A stretch of 64,000 nt of DNA from Ferrithrix thermotolerans DSM 19514 (GTDB lineage: Bacteria > Actinomycetota > Acidimicrobiia > Acidimicrobiales > Acidimicrobiaceae): positions 1-64,000 of the forward strand of contig NZ_FQUL01000002.1 of NCBI RefSeq assembly GCF_900128965.1, in the 5' to 3' direction. Position 1 is the stretch's first letter. The number at the start of each line of letters is the position of its first letter. Positions 18,082-27,118 of this stretch are shown here, one piece after another. The notes under the pieces were generated by a model. It was not told where the DNA came from and did no database searches. It saw only the letters and a list, made by a program, of their open reading frames with translations. The translations under genes were made by a program, and so were the position numbers.

Positions 18082-18846
18082 ATGCAAGATAACGACATAC
18101 AACCCACGAACATAGAGTCTCGATCCCGCGACCGCAGGGGTGCAGAAGAGATAGCACTTCTAATCTCTGACCTCATCGCCTCAGGTGAGATCGGACCTGA
18201 CAGAAGGATCGGTACAGAGAGGGAGCTTGCAAGGCGCTTTGGAGTGACACGGAATCTATTGCGAGGCGCTCTTAGCATGTTAGAAGAATCTGGCACCATT
18301 CGCAGGGAAAAGGGGCGCAACGGGGGTACTTTCTTAAACGACAAGAGACTTGAACGAGACCTCTCTTCTATCGTGGGTCTTCCCCAGTTACTAAAGGCGC
18401 AGGGTATGGTGGCAGGAACCCGAGTGATTCGAACCGCTCTCACTGAAGCTGACGCTCTCGTAGCCAATCAACTCGCTATCGATATAGGTGACTACATCTT
18501 TGAGATCACTAGGATAAGGCTCGGGAACGGGCTACCAATCTCTCTCGAACACATGGTATTACCGGCCGACAGATTCCCGGGCCTCTTAGACAAACCACTG
18601 GGCGGTTCTTTGTATGAGTTACTCGCAAGCGACTACAGCGTCAAGCCTTTGGAAGCCACAGAGAGGATCGAAGTGCGGCCAGCCGAACCATCAGAGAGTC
18701 AGATACTCTCGGTAAGCACAGGGTCTCCCCTATTTTATGTAACGCGCATAACAAAGGATGTAGACGGACAGCCATTTGAGCTTTCGCACGACCTATTCAG
18801 AACCGATCGCGTCCTCATATACGTAAAGTCCTTCGGATCAAACTGA
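18082..18846 (+). CDS. GntR-family regulator with UTRA domain (HutC type)
   Basis: Transcription factor of 254 residues. A winged helix-turn-helix occupies about residues 10-85 (IGTERELARRFGVTRNLLRGALSMLEESGTI). A UTRA ligand-binding domain follows at about 105-250 (DYIFEITRIRLGNGLPISLEHMVLP, RPAEPSESQILSV, PLFYVTRITKDVDGQPFELSHDLFRTDR). Such regulators bind small sugars, amino acids or amines. It lies 48 nt after the phosphotransferase with its own leaderless promoter. The nearby permease and catabolic operons are natural targets, by inference. Confidence 0.92.
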   Translation: MQDNDIQPTNIESRSRDRRGAEEIALLISDLIASGEIGPDRRIGTERELARRFGVTRNLLRGALSMLEESGTIRREKGRNGGTFLNDKRLERDLSSIVGLPQLLKAQGMVAGTRVIRTALTEADALVANQLAIDIGDYIFEITRIRLGNGLPISLEHMVLPADRFPGLLDKPLGGSLYELLASDYSVKPLEATERIEVRPAEPSESQILSVSTGSPLFYVTRITKDVDGQPFELSHDLFRTDRVLIYVKSFGSN

Positions 18847-18889
18847 TCGTGATAGAGACCGGGTCGAGACGACCTGCAAGGAAGTCGCC

Positions 18890-19543
18890 GTGAACCTCAA
18901 ATCCTTAGTCTTAGCGATAGTTGCGCCCTTACCAGCAAAAGACGACATGCGTCTTTTACGAATCTCTACCTTGGTATTTGGTCTAGCCCTCTATGGCTTT
19001 GGATACTCGCTCATCGTTCTTGCCCGTCTTGGGCTCGACCCCTGGAATGTACTACAGGTCGGCATCGCAAAACAGGTCAGGATCCCGTTGGGATTGTCTG
19101 TAGTCCTAGTAGGTTTTGTCGTTCTGTTACTCTGGATTCCTTGCAGACAGCGTATTGGTATTGGAACGCTTCTAAACGTGGTGATAATCGGATCGGTATT
19201 ACAGATTTCGCTTGGAGTTGTACCAAAGCCTGGTGCGCTTTTGTATCAGGCATGTTACCTAATAAGCGGTGTTGTTGTAGTCGCAGTCGCCACATCGCTA
19301 TACATCTCCACAAACCTAGGACCGGGACCCAGGGACGGCCTAATGACCGCAATAGCAGCTAGAGGACACTCTATCAGGGTGGTTAGGAGCCTAATAGAAC
19401 TCACAGTTTTAGTGCTCGGATGGATACTTGGAGGAAGTGTCGACGTAGGTACGTTGATTTTTGCCCTCAGCATCGGACCTTTGATCCACCTTTTCCTGCC
19501 TCTATCGAGATCTCTTTTGTATAAAGAACCGGAGCACTCATAA
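18890..19543 (+). CDS. YczE/YyaS/YitT-family membrane protein
   Basis: Integral membrane protein of 217 residues with about five or six helices. It shows features of the YczE group: GLALYGFGYSLIVLARLGLDPWNVLQVG, ATSLYISTNLGPGPRDGLMT and ILGGSVDVGTLIFALSIGPLI. Start GTG 18890 follows AAGGAAG. Molecular role unknown; the family has been suggested to act in transport or export. It is 43 nt after the GntR gene, and such regulators often sit next to YczE genes. Confidence 0.8.
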   Translation: MNLKSLVLAIVAPLPAKDDMRLLRISTLVFGLALYGFGYSLIVLARLGLDPWNVLQVGIAKQVRIPLGLSVVLVGFVVLLLWIPCRQRIGIGTLLNVVIIGSVLQISLGVVPKPGALLYQACYLISGVVVVAVATSLYISTNLGPGPRDGLMTAIAARGHSIRVVRSLIELTVLVLGWILGGSVDVGTLIFALSIGPLIHLFLPLSRSLLYKEPEHS

Positions 19544-19723
19544 CATAGGCCCTACAGCACGCAGGCACCCAAGGACCCAAATCCGCCCACCTACCCATTG
19601 TCCGAGAGAGAAGCCTACTTTGTCGCATGAACCAAAACATCAATCACTGATTGACCGACTCCGCACTAGAAACATGCTGGTCTTCGTAGAGGATGAGTCT
19701 GTCTATGAGAGTGATTCGATGTT

Positions 19724-20584
19724 TTACCCCAAGACGATGAGTGCAATGCCTACCGCCACTCCCAGCCCCGCTAAAAGACGACGTAGAAGAGACCCTTCTT
19801 TTAAGATGTACGCTCCGTAAAGAGATGCAAAGACCACACTACTCTCTCGAAGAGCGGACACCTCCGCCAGAGCCACACGACTCTGCGCCCAGACCACAAT
19901 CGCATATGCAACTACAGATATTGAACCTGCTGTCAACCCTAAAGCAACATCTCGTCCTTTAGGAACTCTTCTTATAGGGGAACGAAGTCGGACAGCCGAC
20001 AACACGACAGCTACCAAGGTTCCTTCAACTCCCATTAGCACTGCCACGTAGGTTAAGGGATCTGCGATCGACCGCGAGGCAACTCCGTCTATCAAGGAGT
20101 ATCCAGCAATAGCACCACCAGTTAGCACTGCGTAACCGGCTCCGTTCCCCCTTGGCGCAAAGTAGCCATCCCTCTCAAAAGCAAGGGAGGAAAGAGCTAC
20201 GACCACCAAAATAATGCCGCTTGCGGCCAACAGCGACAGTCGCTCCCCGAGTATGAGGTAAGCAAAAAGTGCGACCAAGGGTGGAGCAAGACCACGCGCT
20301 ATTGGGTACGTCCTGCTCAAATCTCCCTGTCGGTAAGAGGATAGGAGAAAGAGGTTATATGCGAGATGAATTACAGAAGACATCAGCAATAAGACCCATG
20401 GAAAGTTACTGGGGATCTTGAAGAACAACAACAAGACTGCAGCAGAAGGGATAACTGCAATATTCACAAGCCAAAATGCAGTAACCTGATCGGGGATAAT
20501 CTTGGCCAAAAGGTTCCATGTTGCGTGCAAGACAGCAGCTAACAACACGAGATACAGTATCCATGGTGAACCCTGCGCTAGCAC
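19724..20584 (-). CDS. EamA/DMT-family transporter
   Basis: Membrane protein of 286 residues with about ten helices in two EamA repeats (first about 5-135, second about 150-285). Typical features are the first helix with LHATWNLLAK, PIARGLAPPLVALFAYLILGERLS closing the first repeat, and RESSVVFASLYGAYILKEG in the second. DMT transporters usually export amino acids, amines or nucleotide sugars. The start is read as GTG near 20584. It shares the strand with the APC permease but is separated from it by 239 nt containing two inverted repeats. Confidence 0.85.
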   Translation of the reverse strand: MLAQGSPWILYLVLLAAVLHATWNLLAKIIPDQVTAFWLVNIAVIPSAAVLLLFFKIPSNFPWVLLLMSSVIHLAYNLFLLSSYRQGDLSRTYPIARGLAPPLVALFAYLILGERLSLLAASGIILVVVALSSLAFERDGYFAPRGNGAGYAVLTGGAIAGYSLIDGVASRSIADPLTYVAVLMGVEGTLVAVVLSAVRLRSPIRRVPKGRDVALGLTAGSISVVAYAIVVWAQSRVALAEVSALRESSVVFASLYGAYILKEGSLLRRLLAGLGVAVGIALIVLG

Positions 20585-20700
20585 CTCATAACTTCATCTC
20601 AAAAGCGCTTATCGAAAGCCATCTCAAAACAACATAGCGCGTAATCGCCATTCAGGTTTAGCACCCAAGTAACCATACGAAAGATCGCCCGCCGCTACAA

Positions 20701-20741
20701 GGACTTACGTAGCGGATCCTAAAGCGGTCGCTACGTAGTCC
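20701..20741. repeat. Long inverted repeat between permease and exporter genes
   Basis: 20701-20714 pairs with 20729-20741 over 13 bp with one bulged T; the loop is 14 nt. No T tract follows on either strand, so it may be an operator or a terminator of the T-less actinobacterial kind. Confidence 0.55.
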
Positions 20742-20763
20742 ATCATTTATCCACTTTGAAGGA

Positions 20764-20785
20764 TCATCGTTGTAAAGAACGATGA
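20764..20785 (-). terminator. Possible terminator hairpin after the APC permease
   Basis: Perfect 8-bp stem TCATCGTT/AACGATGA with a 6-nt loop, about 40 nt past the permease stop. There is no run of T, so termination is plausible but not proven. Confidence 0.4.
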
Positions 20786-20823
20786 AGCCTATCCACCTAA
20801 ATAGGGATTAGACATCTAGTGCT

Positions 20824-22323
20824 TTAGCTCGCCCTGTGTTCTTCCAAAACTCCGCTCTTGTGTCTCTGCACGGTATTGAAGTAAACAAGTCCCGCTACGA
20901 GCACAACGCCTACAAAGATAACGCCGCCCCAAGCGTCGTTACCAGGACCGTAGATCACGGACCTTGGCCATAACAGATTTACGGTCATCACCACACCGTA
21001 GATGGCAGCGAATCCGTTTACAATAACCCCCCAGCCCCGCATATAAAACAGTCCGCCTTCTCCTTGATCCGCCGGCCATCCCTTCAGCCTCTTGGAGAGC
21101 AGGGGTATTGTGACGAGGAAGTACGCTATGTAGACCAGCACAACGGCGACGCTCGTGACGATGGTGAACAACTGTGGCTTTCCAATGTTTACCAGCAATA
21201 TAAGCGCCGCTAACAATCCACTTACGATTGAAGGCACAACCGGGCTTTGTGCTCTAGCGGACACGTGCGCTAGCTTCGATCCAAAGGGTAGGTTGTTGTC
21301 CCTAGCCATCGTAAAGGTCATGCGGATCGTCCCAGTCTGAATCGCTAAGGCACATACAGAGATAGCAACAGCAACATCGATGAGCAGAAGCTTTCCGAGT
21401 CCCGAACCTAAGGCCCCTTCAATTATTAGAGGCAAACCACCAGCTCCAAGCTTTGCAGGATTTAAAGTCGGGGAAGCCAACAAGGCAAAGATCAAAATAA
21501 GCAATCCACCTACTCCACCGGCTAGGAGAGATGTTATTATCGCCCTTGGAGCTCTGCGGCGAGGATCTTTGGTCTCTTCCGCCAAAGATCCAGCCGTATC
21601 GAATCCATACATCACGTACGCTGGCATTATGATCGCCAAAATAAGTCCAGCTCCATAGCCAAAGCTTGAGTACCCAGGTAGGCCAGGCCCGGTTCCCTCG
21701 GTCTTTAGGAAGATCGAAGGGCTATTGTGCACATGAAGGGCCAATAGGATCACAAAGAGAGTAACTCCAATTAGCTCCGCCGCTACTCCGATGTTGTTTA
21801 CAACTGACATCACCTTAACCCCAGCTGCGTTCAAAATGGTTGTGATGGTCAAGATTACTACCCCAAGGAAGACAGCGTTTTGAGAGGTGTTCTTAAAGAC
21901 CTCAAATCCGGACCACACAGGAGGTAGAACTATCTGTAGTGCAATAGCTACCGCTGCTAAGGTCACTACCGACCCTATCAGCATCGTCCACCCCGTCACC
22001 CACGCAACAGCCGATTTGCTAAGCTGCTTGGACCATTGATAAACCGATCCAGCTATTGGAAACCTCGCACTTAGTTCAGCAAAACAATACGCAACTGCCA
22101 TCTGGCCCAAGAATACAAATATCCACATAAATACGATCGGGGGTCCGCCGAAACCGTACCCGAAACCGAACAGCTCGAACATTCCTGTAAGGACCGAGAT
22201 GTAGCTATACCCTGCAGCAAACGCGGAGAAGGTTCCAAGAGACCTATGCAACTTCTGTTGGTATCCGAACTTCGCTAGATCTTGGGCATCGAGATGATGT
22301 TGAGATAACTCTGTATTTTCCAT
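20824..22323 (-). CDS. APC-superfamily amino acid/amine permease
   Basis: Inner-membrane permease of 499 residues with about 12 helices. It begins with the APC signature (FSAFAAGYSYISVLTGMFELFGFG), followed by AYCFAELSARFPIAGSVYQW and GFDTAGSLAEETKDPRRRAPRA, as in the amino acid/choline/polyamine transporters. ATG 22323 is chosen over the upstream frame because AGGTGGGG precedes it. Family members import amino acids, GABA, choline, ethanolamine or putrescine. Nearby amine-oxidation genes suggest an amine substrate, by inference. A strong promoter lies at 22477-22505. Confidence 0.92.
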   Translation of the reverse strand: MENTELSQHHLDAQDLAKFGYQQKLHRSLGTFSAFAAGYSYISVLTGMFELFGFGYGFGGPPIVFMWIFVFLGQMAVAYCFAELSARFPIAGSVYQWSKQLSKSAVAWVTGWTMLIGSVVTLAAVAIALQIVLPPVWSGFEVFKNTSQNAVFLGVVILTITTILNAAGVKVMSVVNNIGVAAELIGVTLFVILLALHVHNSPSIFLKTEGTGPGLPGYSSFGYGAGLILAIIMPAYVMYGFDTAGSLAEETKDPRRRAPRAIITSLLAGGVGGLLILIFALLASPTLNPAKLGAGGLPLIIEGALGSGLGKLLLIDVAVAISVCALAIQTGTIRMTFTMARDNNLPFGSKLAHVSARAQSPVVPSIVSGLLAALILLVNIGKPQLFTIVTSVAVVLVYIAYFLVTIPLLSKRLKGWPADQGEGGLFYMRGWGVIVNGFAAIYGVVMTVNLLWPRSVIYGPGNDAWGGVIFVGVVLVAGLVYFNTVQRHKSGVLEEHRAS

Positions 22324-22476
22324 TCCCCACCTAACTCTAAGACTGACATCTTGCACGCACCATCGCTTTGACCCCTCAAACTTGGAACCTCGTGGTGAAG
22401 TTTTGAAACTGTGGATAGCGTTGGATATGCAAGACCTTACTCATACACTTATATGTTTTATTACGATGTTGAAGGA

Positions 22477-22505
22477 ATTATACGATGCATTAACACTTCG
22501 GTCAA
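22477..22505 (-). promoter_or_regulatory. Near-consensus promoter of the APC permease
   Basis: On the minus strand TTGACC is followed after exactly 17 nt by TATAAT. Transcription should start near 22470, leaving about 147 nt of leader before the start codon at 22323. I recognise no known riboswitch in that leader. Confidence 0.75.
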
Positions 22506-22599
22506 CCAATTTCAGAAAGTTTTCACACCATAAACCAAATACAGTACGTAATAGAGAATAGTTTTCCAGCTAGATCTGCACGCACGCCCACGTCATGAC

Positions 22600-23289
22600 T
22601 TAGACCTTATCTCGTCGTATCACTAGCTCATCAAAGAGCCAAGAGCAGTTTTGCAGTGAGATACGGGCAACGCTTAGTTCCACGAAAGCAGGAAGTTGCT
22701 TACTTGAAAGCGTCCCGAGAACTGCTATCGGTCTCATGCCAGCGGCCCACGCCGCAGTTAGTCCCGGCATCGAGTCCTCGAAAACCACGACATTACACGG
22801 TTGTACTGAGGCGTCAAGGCATCGGAGTCCTTTCATGTAGCCCTCGGGATCCGGCTTACCACAGGTCACATCGTCGCCAGCAATCACGAAGCTCATGGAC
22901 TCCAAGAGACCGACAGCATCTAAAGCCACATCTACCTCTTCATGTACAACTCCAGTCACCACGCCAACAGGCACATACTCCCCTACCTGTTTCACAAAAC
23001 GCACTACCTCTTCGTATATGCAAGGAGACTCTCTCACCGCCGCCTGGTAAAGCTCTACCTTTTCCTTCACTACCATCTCTTTAACAGAGTCATCATTGGA
23101 CCCAAGCAGATGAAGGAGACTGGACACGATCTCATAATCGCTGAGTCCCGCAAGCCGATCGAAGTAGAACTCCTCTTTCAGGTCAAAGCCAAATCGTCTT
23201 GCGAAAATCTCCTGAAAGAGTCGATAAAGAAGCCCTTCGTCGTCAGAGAGTGTTCCATTGAAGTCAAAGATAACTGCGTCTACAGCCAC
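22600..23289 (-). CDS. HAD-family phosphatase/phosphoglucomutase-like hydrolase
   Basis: Protein of 229 residues of the HAD subfamily with an alpha-helical cap. Motif I is DFNGTLSDDEG (nucleophile Asp at about residue 9), motif II is GVVTGV, motif III includes CGKPDPEGY, and motif IV is FEDSMPGLTAA. Likely hydrolyses or isomerises a phosphorylated small metabolite. It lies 48 nt or so downstream of a phosphotransferase on the same strand, so kinase and phosphatase may act on related compounds. A specific substrate cannot be given. Confidence 0.88.
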   Translation of the reverse strand: MAVDAVIFDFNGTLSDDEGLLYRLFQEIFARRFGFDLKEEFYFDRLAGLSDYEIVSSLLHLLGSNDDSVKEMVVKEKVELYQAAVRESPCIYEEVVRFVKQVGEYVPVGVVTGVVHEEVDVALDAVGLLESMSFVIAGDDVTCGKPDPEGYMKGLRCLDASVQPCNVVVFEDSMPGLTAAWAAGMRPIAVLGTLSSKQLPAFVELSVARISLQNCSWLFDELVIRRDKV

Positions 23290-23337
23290 TACATCCCCTT
23301 ACTAAACAATCTGCGATGTGCGTTCGAACACTTATAT

Positions 23338-24270
23338 CTACTCATAAAGATCCTGTAGAAGTGCTTGGAAAGAGGGATCCTTTAGCTCTTCCTCCGCCCT
23401 CAGATACTTCTCCATACCCCACTGCCAAAAGTCAAAGTCGATCTCCGCAACAGCATCTTGGATGGAGGCCCAAAGTGTCCAACCGTACTTCGACATAACA
23501 CCCCAAGCTCTAGCTCGCGCCACCTTGGCTCTGCTTGCTCTGGGGCCCCAATACAGCCTTACCAGCTCGTCCAACGCATCTGCATCCAGGTTTGACTCAC
23601 TCCAGATGTTGCCCAGCTCAAAACTAGGCTCATTATTCCCGGAGTACTCGTAGTCGATAATCCATATTCGCTCGCCATCGTCGATGAAGTTCTCTGCCAA
23701 GAGGTCGTTGTTACAGGGAACCAGGTTCTCTTCTTTCGACTTCATCACCTTCTCAAGCAGACTCACCTGATCGGCGTGGCTCAGGTAACTTGTTGGAAGA
23801 CGAAAACCGCGCTGTTGCACGATCTTTAGGTACTGACGTTGCACCTCGAACATATCGAATCGACCGACAAATGTCGGACCGCTGTGCAACAATTTACATG
23901 AGTCGACCACTTTGGCTAGAACCTCATAGTTATGAAGATCAGATGGGCACAGAGTTTTCCCATCTTGGTACCTCACTACTAGCCCCATGGGCTCAAGGGA
24001 CCTCCCAAGAACCTCCACACCTGCGCCTGATTGATAGGCTGCCTTTGAGTTTTGATACTCGCGCTCTCTGTCTATTGAAAGCAGCGATCCCTCCTCGGTA
24101 AAGACCCGGACTACAAAATCCCCAATGTCTGTGCTAACTCTGTAGTTCATATTGGTAAGGCCGCCTGATAGAGGGGTACAGGAGGTCACAACTACACCAC
24201 CGGGGAAAACATTTTGAAGAATAGAACTTACCTTCGCTGGGACAGTAGCATCTAAGTCAATCTCGCTCAT
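23338..24270 (-). CDS. Choline/ethanolamine-kinase-like phosphotransferase
   Basis: Kinase-fold protein of about 310 residues. The N-terminal part has TPLSGGLTNMNYRV (nucleotide-binding loop) and FVVRVF. The catalytic loop reads CNNDLLAENF, where most choline-kinase-like proteins have a His before Asn-Asp; the catalytic Asp and the following Asn are kept. The metal site is IIDYEYSG. ATG 24270 follows GGGGGAT and is preferred to the upstream start. It forms a two-gene unit with the HAD hydrolase. The overall similarity points to choline or a related amino alcohol, which fits the adjacent dimethylglycine-dehydrogenase-like gene, but this is inference. Confidence 0.82.
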   Translation of the reverse strand: MSEIDLDATVPAKVSSILQNVFPGGVVVTSCTPLSGGLTNMNYRVSTDIGDFVVRVFTEEGSLLSIDREREYQNSKAAYQSGAGVEVLGRSLEPMGLVVRYQDGKTLCPSDLHNYEVLAKVVDSCKLLHSGPTFVGRFDMFEVQRQYLKIVQQRGFRLPTSYLSHADQVSLLEKVMKSKEENLVPCNNDLLAENFIDDGERIWIIDYEYSGNNEPSFELGNIWSESNLDADALDELVRLYWGPRASRAKVARARAWGVMSKYGWTLWASIQDAVAEIDFDFWQWGMEKYLRAEEELKDPSFQALLQDLYE

Positions 24271-24617
24271 CAGATCCCCCAATCCTTTGCCTGTTGGCAC
24301 GATCGAAGCTAAAGTACTAGTAAGGATAGTACCTAAGACGCCGGCGAATCAGCGATCACCAACCATTTATGCACAATTGCCACAGAAATCCAACCAAATG
24401 TCTTTGCAATTGACGGGAGTCAGGGTTTTCTCTATCTTGGCGAGTGTGAACCAGGCACCCCAACACCTCTAGCATTCACCTCGAATTCCCAAGCCAAGTG
24501 GGTACTGTATATCTTTTCACAGGGAGTTAGATCTCTTTGAGACATAGCTACGCAAATGCGTTATAGTAGACCAAAGAACCGATATTTACCAACCTAACAA
24601 CACAAAGGAGAGCCCGA
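24271..24617. other. Divergent promoter region
   Basis: Separates the minus-strand kinase from the plus-strand dehydrogenase. It contains the candidate promoter at 24537-24567; nothing else was recognised. Confidence 0.5.
24537..24567 (+). promoter_or_regulatory. Putative promoter of the dehydrogenase operon
   Basis: TTGAGA at 24537-24542 and TATAGT at 24562-24567, spacer 19 nt (18 if read as TTATAG). The start codon is at 24618. Confidence 0.45.
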
Positions 24618-27077
24618 GTGCCTGACTCTGATATTCCAACCGCCGCAAGAGTTGTAATAGTCGGCGGCGGCGTAGGAGGAACGTCTATCGCATATCACCT
24701 AACGGAGATGGGCTGTAACGACGTTGTGTTATTGGAGCGTGACGAGCTAACCAACGGCTCAACCTTTCATTCCGCAGGCCTAGTGGGTCAACTACGGTCA
24801 TCGGTAACACTTACGGCGATGATGATGTACTCTGCGGAGCTGTACCGAACGTTGGCAAAAGATCCGGATCTGCATCCAGGCTGGGTGCAAAGTGGAGGTA
24901 TCCGTCTAGCTAGCACACCCGCCCGCCTCGAGGAGCTGCAGCGACAGGTCGGATGGGCGAAGACATTTGGACTTCCTCTCGAAGAGATCACGGTAAGGGA
25001 CGTACAGGAGATGTTTCCACTTGTAAATCCTGAGGGTATCCTCGGAGCCACTTACCTCGCTACCGACGGATACCTGGATCCCTCCCAGCTAACCTACGCA
25101 TTTGCAAAAGTCGCCAGAGGAAGGGGAGTGGAAATACTAACAAGAACACGAGTACTTTCGATCGGCGTCGACGAGAACAAGGTGTCGTCCGTCGTAACCG
25201 ACAGGGGAACGATCAAAGCTGAGATCGTGGTCGACGCAGGTGGAATGTATGCGGCTGAGATAGCTCGAATGGCAGGCGTCAGAGTACCGATCGTTCCGAT
25301 GTCGCACCAGTATCTGGTTACAACTGGCTTTAGGGAAGACGCCAACAGCAAGCGACTTCCCACATTGAGGGATCCGGATCTCTTAGTATATTTTCGAGAG
25401 GATGGGGAGGGTCTCGTCATGGGAGGTTACGAGCGACACTCAAAGCCATTTTCTCTCAATAGTTCCTTAGTCGACGAGATACCCAAAGACTTCAATGGCC
25501 AACTGCTGGTCGAAGACTGGGAACGATTCGAAGAGATAACCAAGAACTCGATCATCAGAGTTCCAAAGATGGCCGATGTAGAGATTCGCAAGCTCATCAA
25601 CGGACCAGAGGCGTTCACCCCAGACAACGAGTTCTGCTTGGGTGAAACAGAGGTTGAGGGCTTCTTCGTAGCTGCCGGTTTCTGTGCTCACGGAATAGCC
25701 GGAGCCGGCGGAATCGGCAAGGTTATGGCGGAGTGGATCCTCGATGGCGAACCCTCTATGGATCTTTGGGAGATGGATGTGCGCAGATTTGGACGCCAGT
25801 ACAGATCACCAAGCTACACACTAAAGCGCGTCACGGAGAACTATGAGACGTACTACGACATCCGCTACCCCAACGAAGAACGTAAAGCGGGTCGTCCTCT
25901 TAGGCGATCACCCATGTACGATTGGCACAAAGACCATGGCGCTGTCTTTGGCGAAAAGTCAGGTTGGGAACGTGTCAACTACTACGCAAGCAATGAGGAC
26001 AGTTTCTATGAACATATGAGACCAAGAGGATGGGCAGGAGAAAACTGGTCCTCTGCAATAGCCAAAGAACACCTAGCAACCAGAGAGAGGCTCTGTCTTT
26101 TCGATGAGTCATCCTTCTCCAAGTTTGAGATCTTTGGGCCTGGCGTTACCGAGTTCTTGGACATGATGTGTGACAACAAAGTGACGGGGCGTGTTGGAAG
26201 AATCACCTACACACAGATGCTGAACCGCAGAGGTGGAATCGAGAGCGACTTCACGGTAACTGCTCTTGAAAAAGACAGATACATGATCGTAACCGGGACA
26301 GCCTTTGGTTCCCATGACGCTGGATGGATTCGCAAGCATATGCCTAAGGACGGTTCGGTCTTCCTAGAAGACGTTACCTCTAAGTACGCCTGTATCGCTC
26401 TTTGGGGTCCGAAGTCCCGGGATGTTCTCAAACGCCTCACTCCCACAGACCTTAGCAACGAATCCTTCCCGTACATGTCTTTCCAGGAGATCACGGTAGG
26501 AGACACTCCAACGAGAGCCCTTAGAGTCACCTACGTCGGCGAGCTTGGTTACGAACTCTACTGTCCGACAGAGTACGCCCTTACGCTTTGGGAGACACTT
26601 ATAGAGGCTGGCAAAGACCATCAAGTTGCCGTCGGCGGGTATCGTGCCATCGACTCTTTGCGTCTTGAAAAAGGCTATCGAGCTTGGGCGGCCGATATCG
26701 ACGCAGACTCAAATCCATACGAGGCGGGCTTGGACTTTTGCGTCAAGTTGGGAGACAGGGACACCTTTATGGGTTACGATGCGCTCATGCGAGCAAAAGA
26801 GAAGGGCCTCGAGAAGAAACTGTGCTGCTTAGTTCTCGAGGATCTCAACTCGGTTGTACTTGGGAACGAGCCAGTCCGAAGTGCGGGTAACATCACAGGA
26901 AGAGTGACCTCCGGAGGCATCGGCTACAGCGTGGGTCACTCGATTGCCTACGCATACCTGCCCGTTTCTCTTGCAAAAGATGGAACAGAGGTAGAGGTCT
27001 TTATATTCGGTGAGTGGATTCCGGGAAAGGTGTCTAACGAGCCACTACTCGATCCAGGAAACTCAAGGGTTCGATGA
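24618..27077 (+). CDS. Dimethylglycine/sarcosine dehydrogenase-like FAD + GcvT enzyme
   Basis: Protein of 819 residues in two halves. About 1-400 is an FAD-binding oxidoreductase of the DAO fold with GGGVGGTSIAYHL near residue 13. The segment GSTFHSAGLVGQLRSS carries a His at about 51 that matches the covalent FAD position of dimethylglycine and sarcosine dehydrogenases. About 430-819 is a GcvT-type folate-binding domain (LCLFDESSFSKFEIFGP, RVTYVGELGYELYCP, IDSLRLEKGYRAW). The enzyme would N-demethylate a methylated glycine-like amine and pass the C1 unit to tetrahydrofolate. Start GTG 24618 with AAGGAGAG upstream. The gene 41 nt downstream encodes a PLP enzyme, probably co-transcribed. Confidence 0.9.
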   Translation: MPDSDIPTAARVVIVGGGVGGTSIAYHLTEMGCNDVVLLERDELTNGSTFHSAGLVGQLRSSVTLTAMMMYSAELYRTLAKDPDLHPGWVQSGGIRLASTPARLEELQRQVGWAKTFGLPLEEITVRDVQEMFPLVNPEGILGATYLATDGYLDPSQLTYAFAKVARGRGVEILTRTRVLSIGVDENKVSSVVTDRGTIKAEIVVDAGGMYAAEIARMAGVRVPIVPMSHQYLVTTGFREDANSKRLPTLRDPDLLVYFREDGEGLVMGGYERHSKPFSLNSSLVDEIPKDFNGQLLVEDWERFEEITKNSIIRVPKMADVEIRKLINGPEAFTPDNEFCLGETEVEGFFVAAGFCAHGIAGAGGIGKVMAEWILDGEPSMDLWEMDVRRFGRQYRSPSYTLKRVTENYETYYDIRYPNEERKAGRPLRRSPMYDWHKDHGAVFGEKSGWERVNYYASNEDSFYEHMRPRGWAGENWSSAIAKEHLATRERLCLFDESSFSKFEIFGPGVTEFLDMMCDNKVTGRVGRITYTQMLNRRGGIESDFTVTALEKDRYMIVTGTAFGSHDAGWIRKHMPKDGSVFLEDVTSKYACIALWGPKSRDVLKRLTPTDLSNESFPYMSFQEITVGDTPTRALRVTYVGELGYELYCPTEYALTLWETLIEAGKDHQVAVGGYRAIDSLRLEKGYRAWAADIDADSNPYEAGLDFCVKLGDRDTFMGYDALMRAKEKGLEKKLCCLVLEDLNSVVLGNEPVRSAGNITGRVTSGGIGYSVGHSIAYAYLPVSLAKDGTEVEVFIFGEWIPGKVSNEPLLDPGNSRVR

Positions 27078-27118
27078 ACTCTGTAACCTAAGTGCACGGA
27101 TAAGCAAAGGAGAGACGG

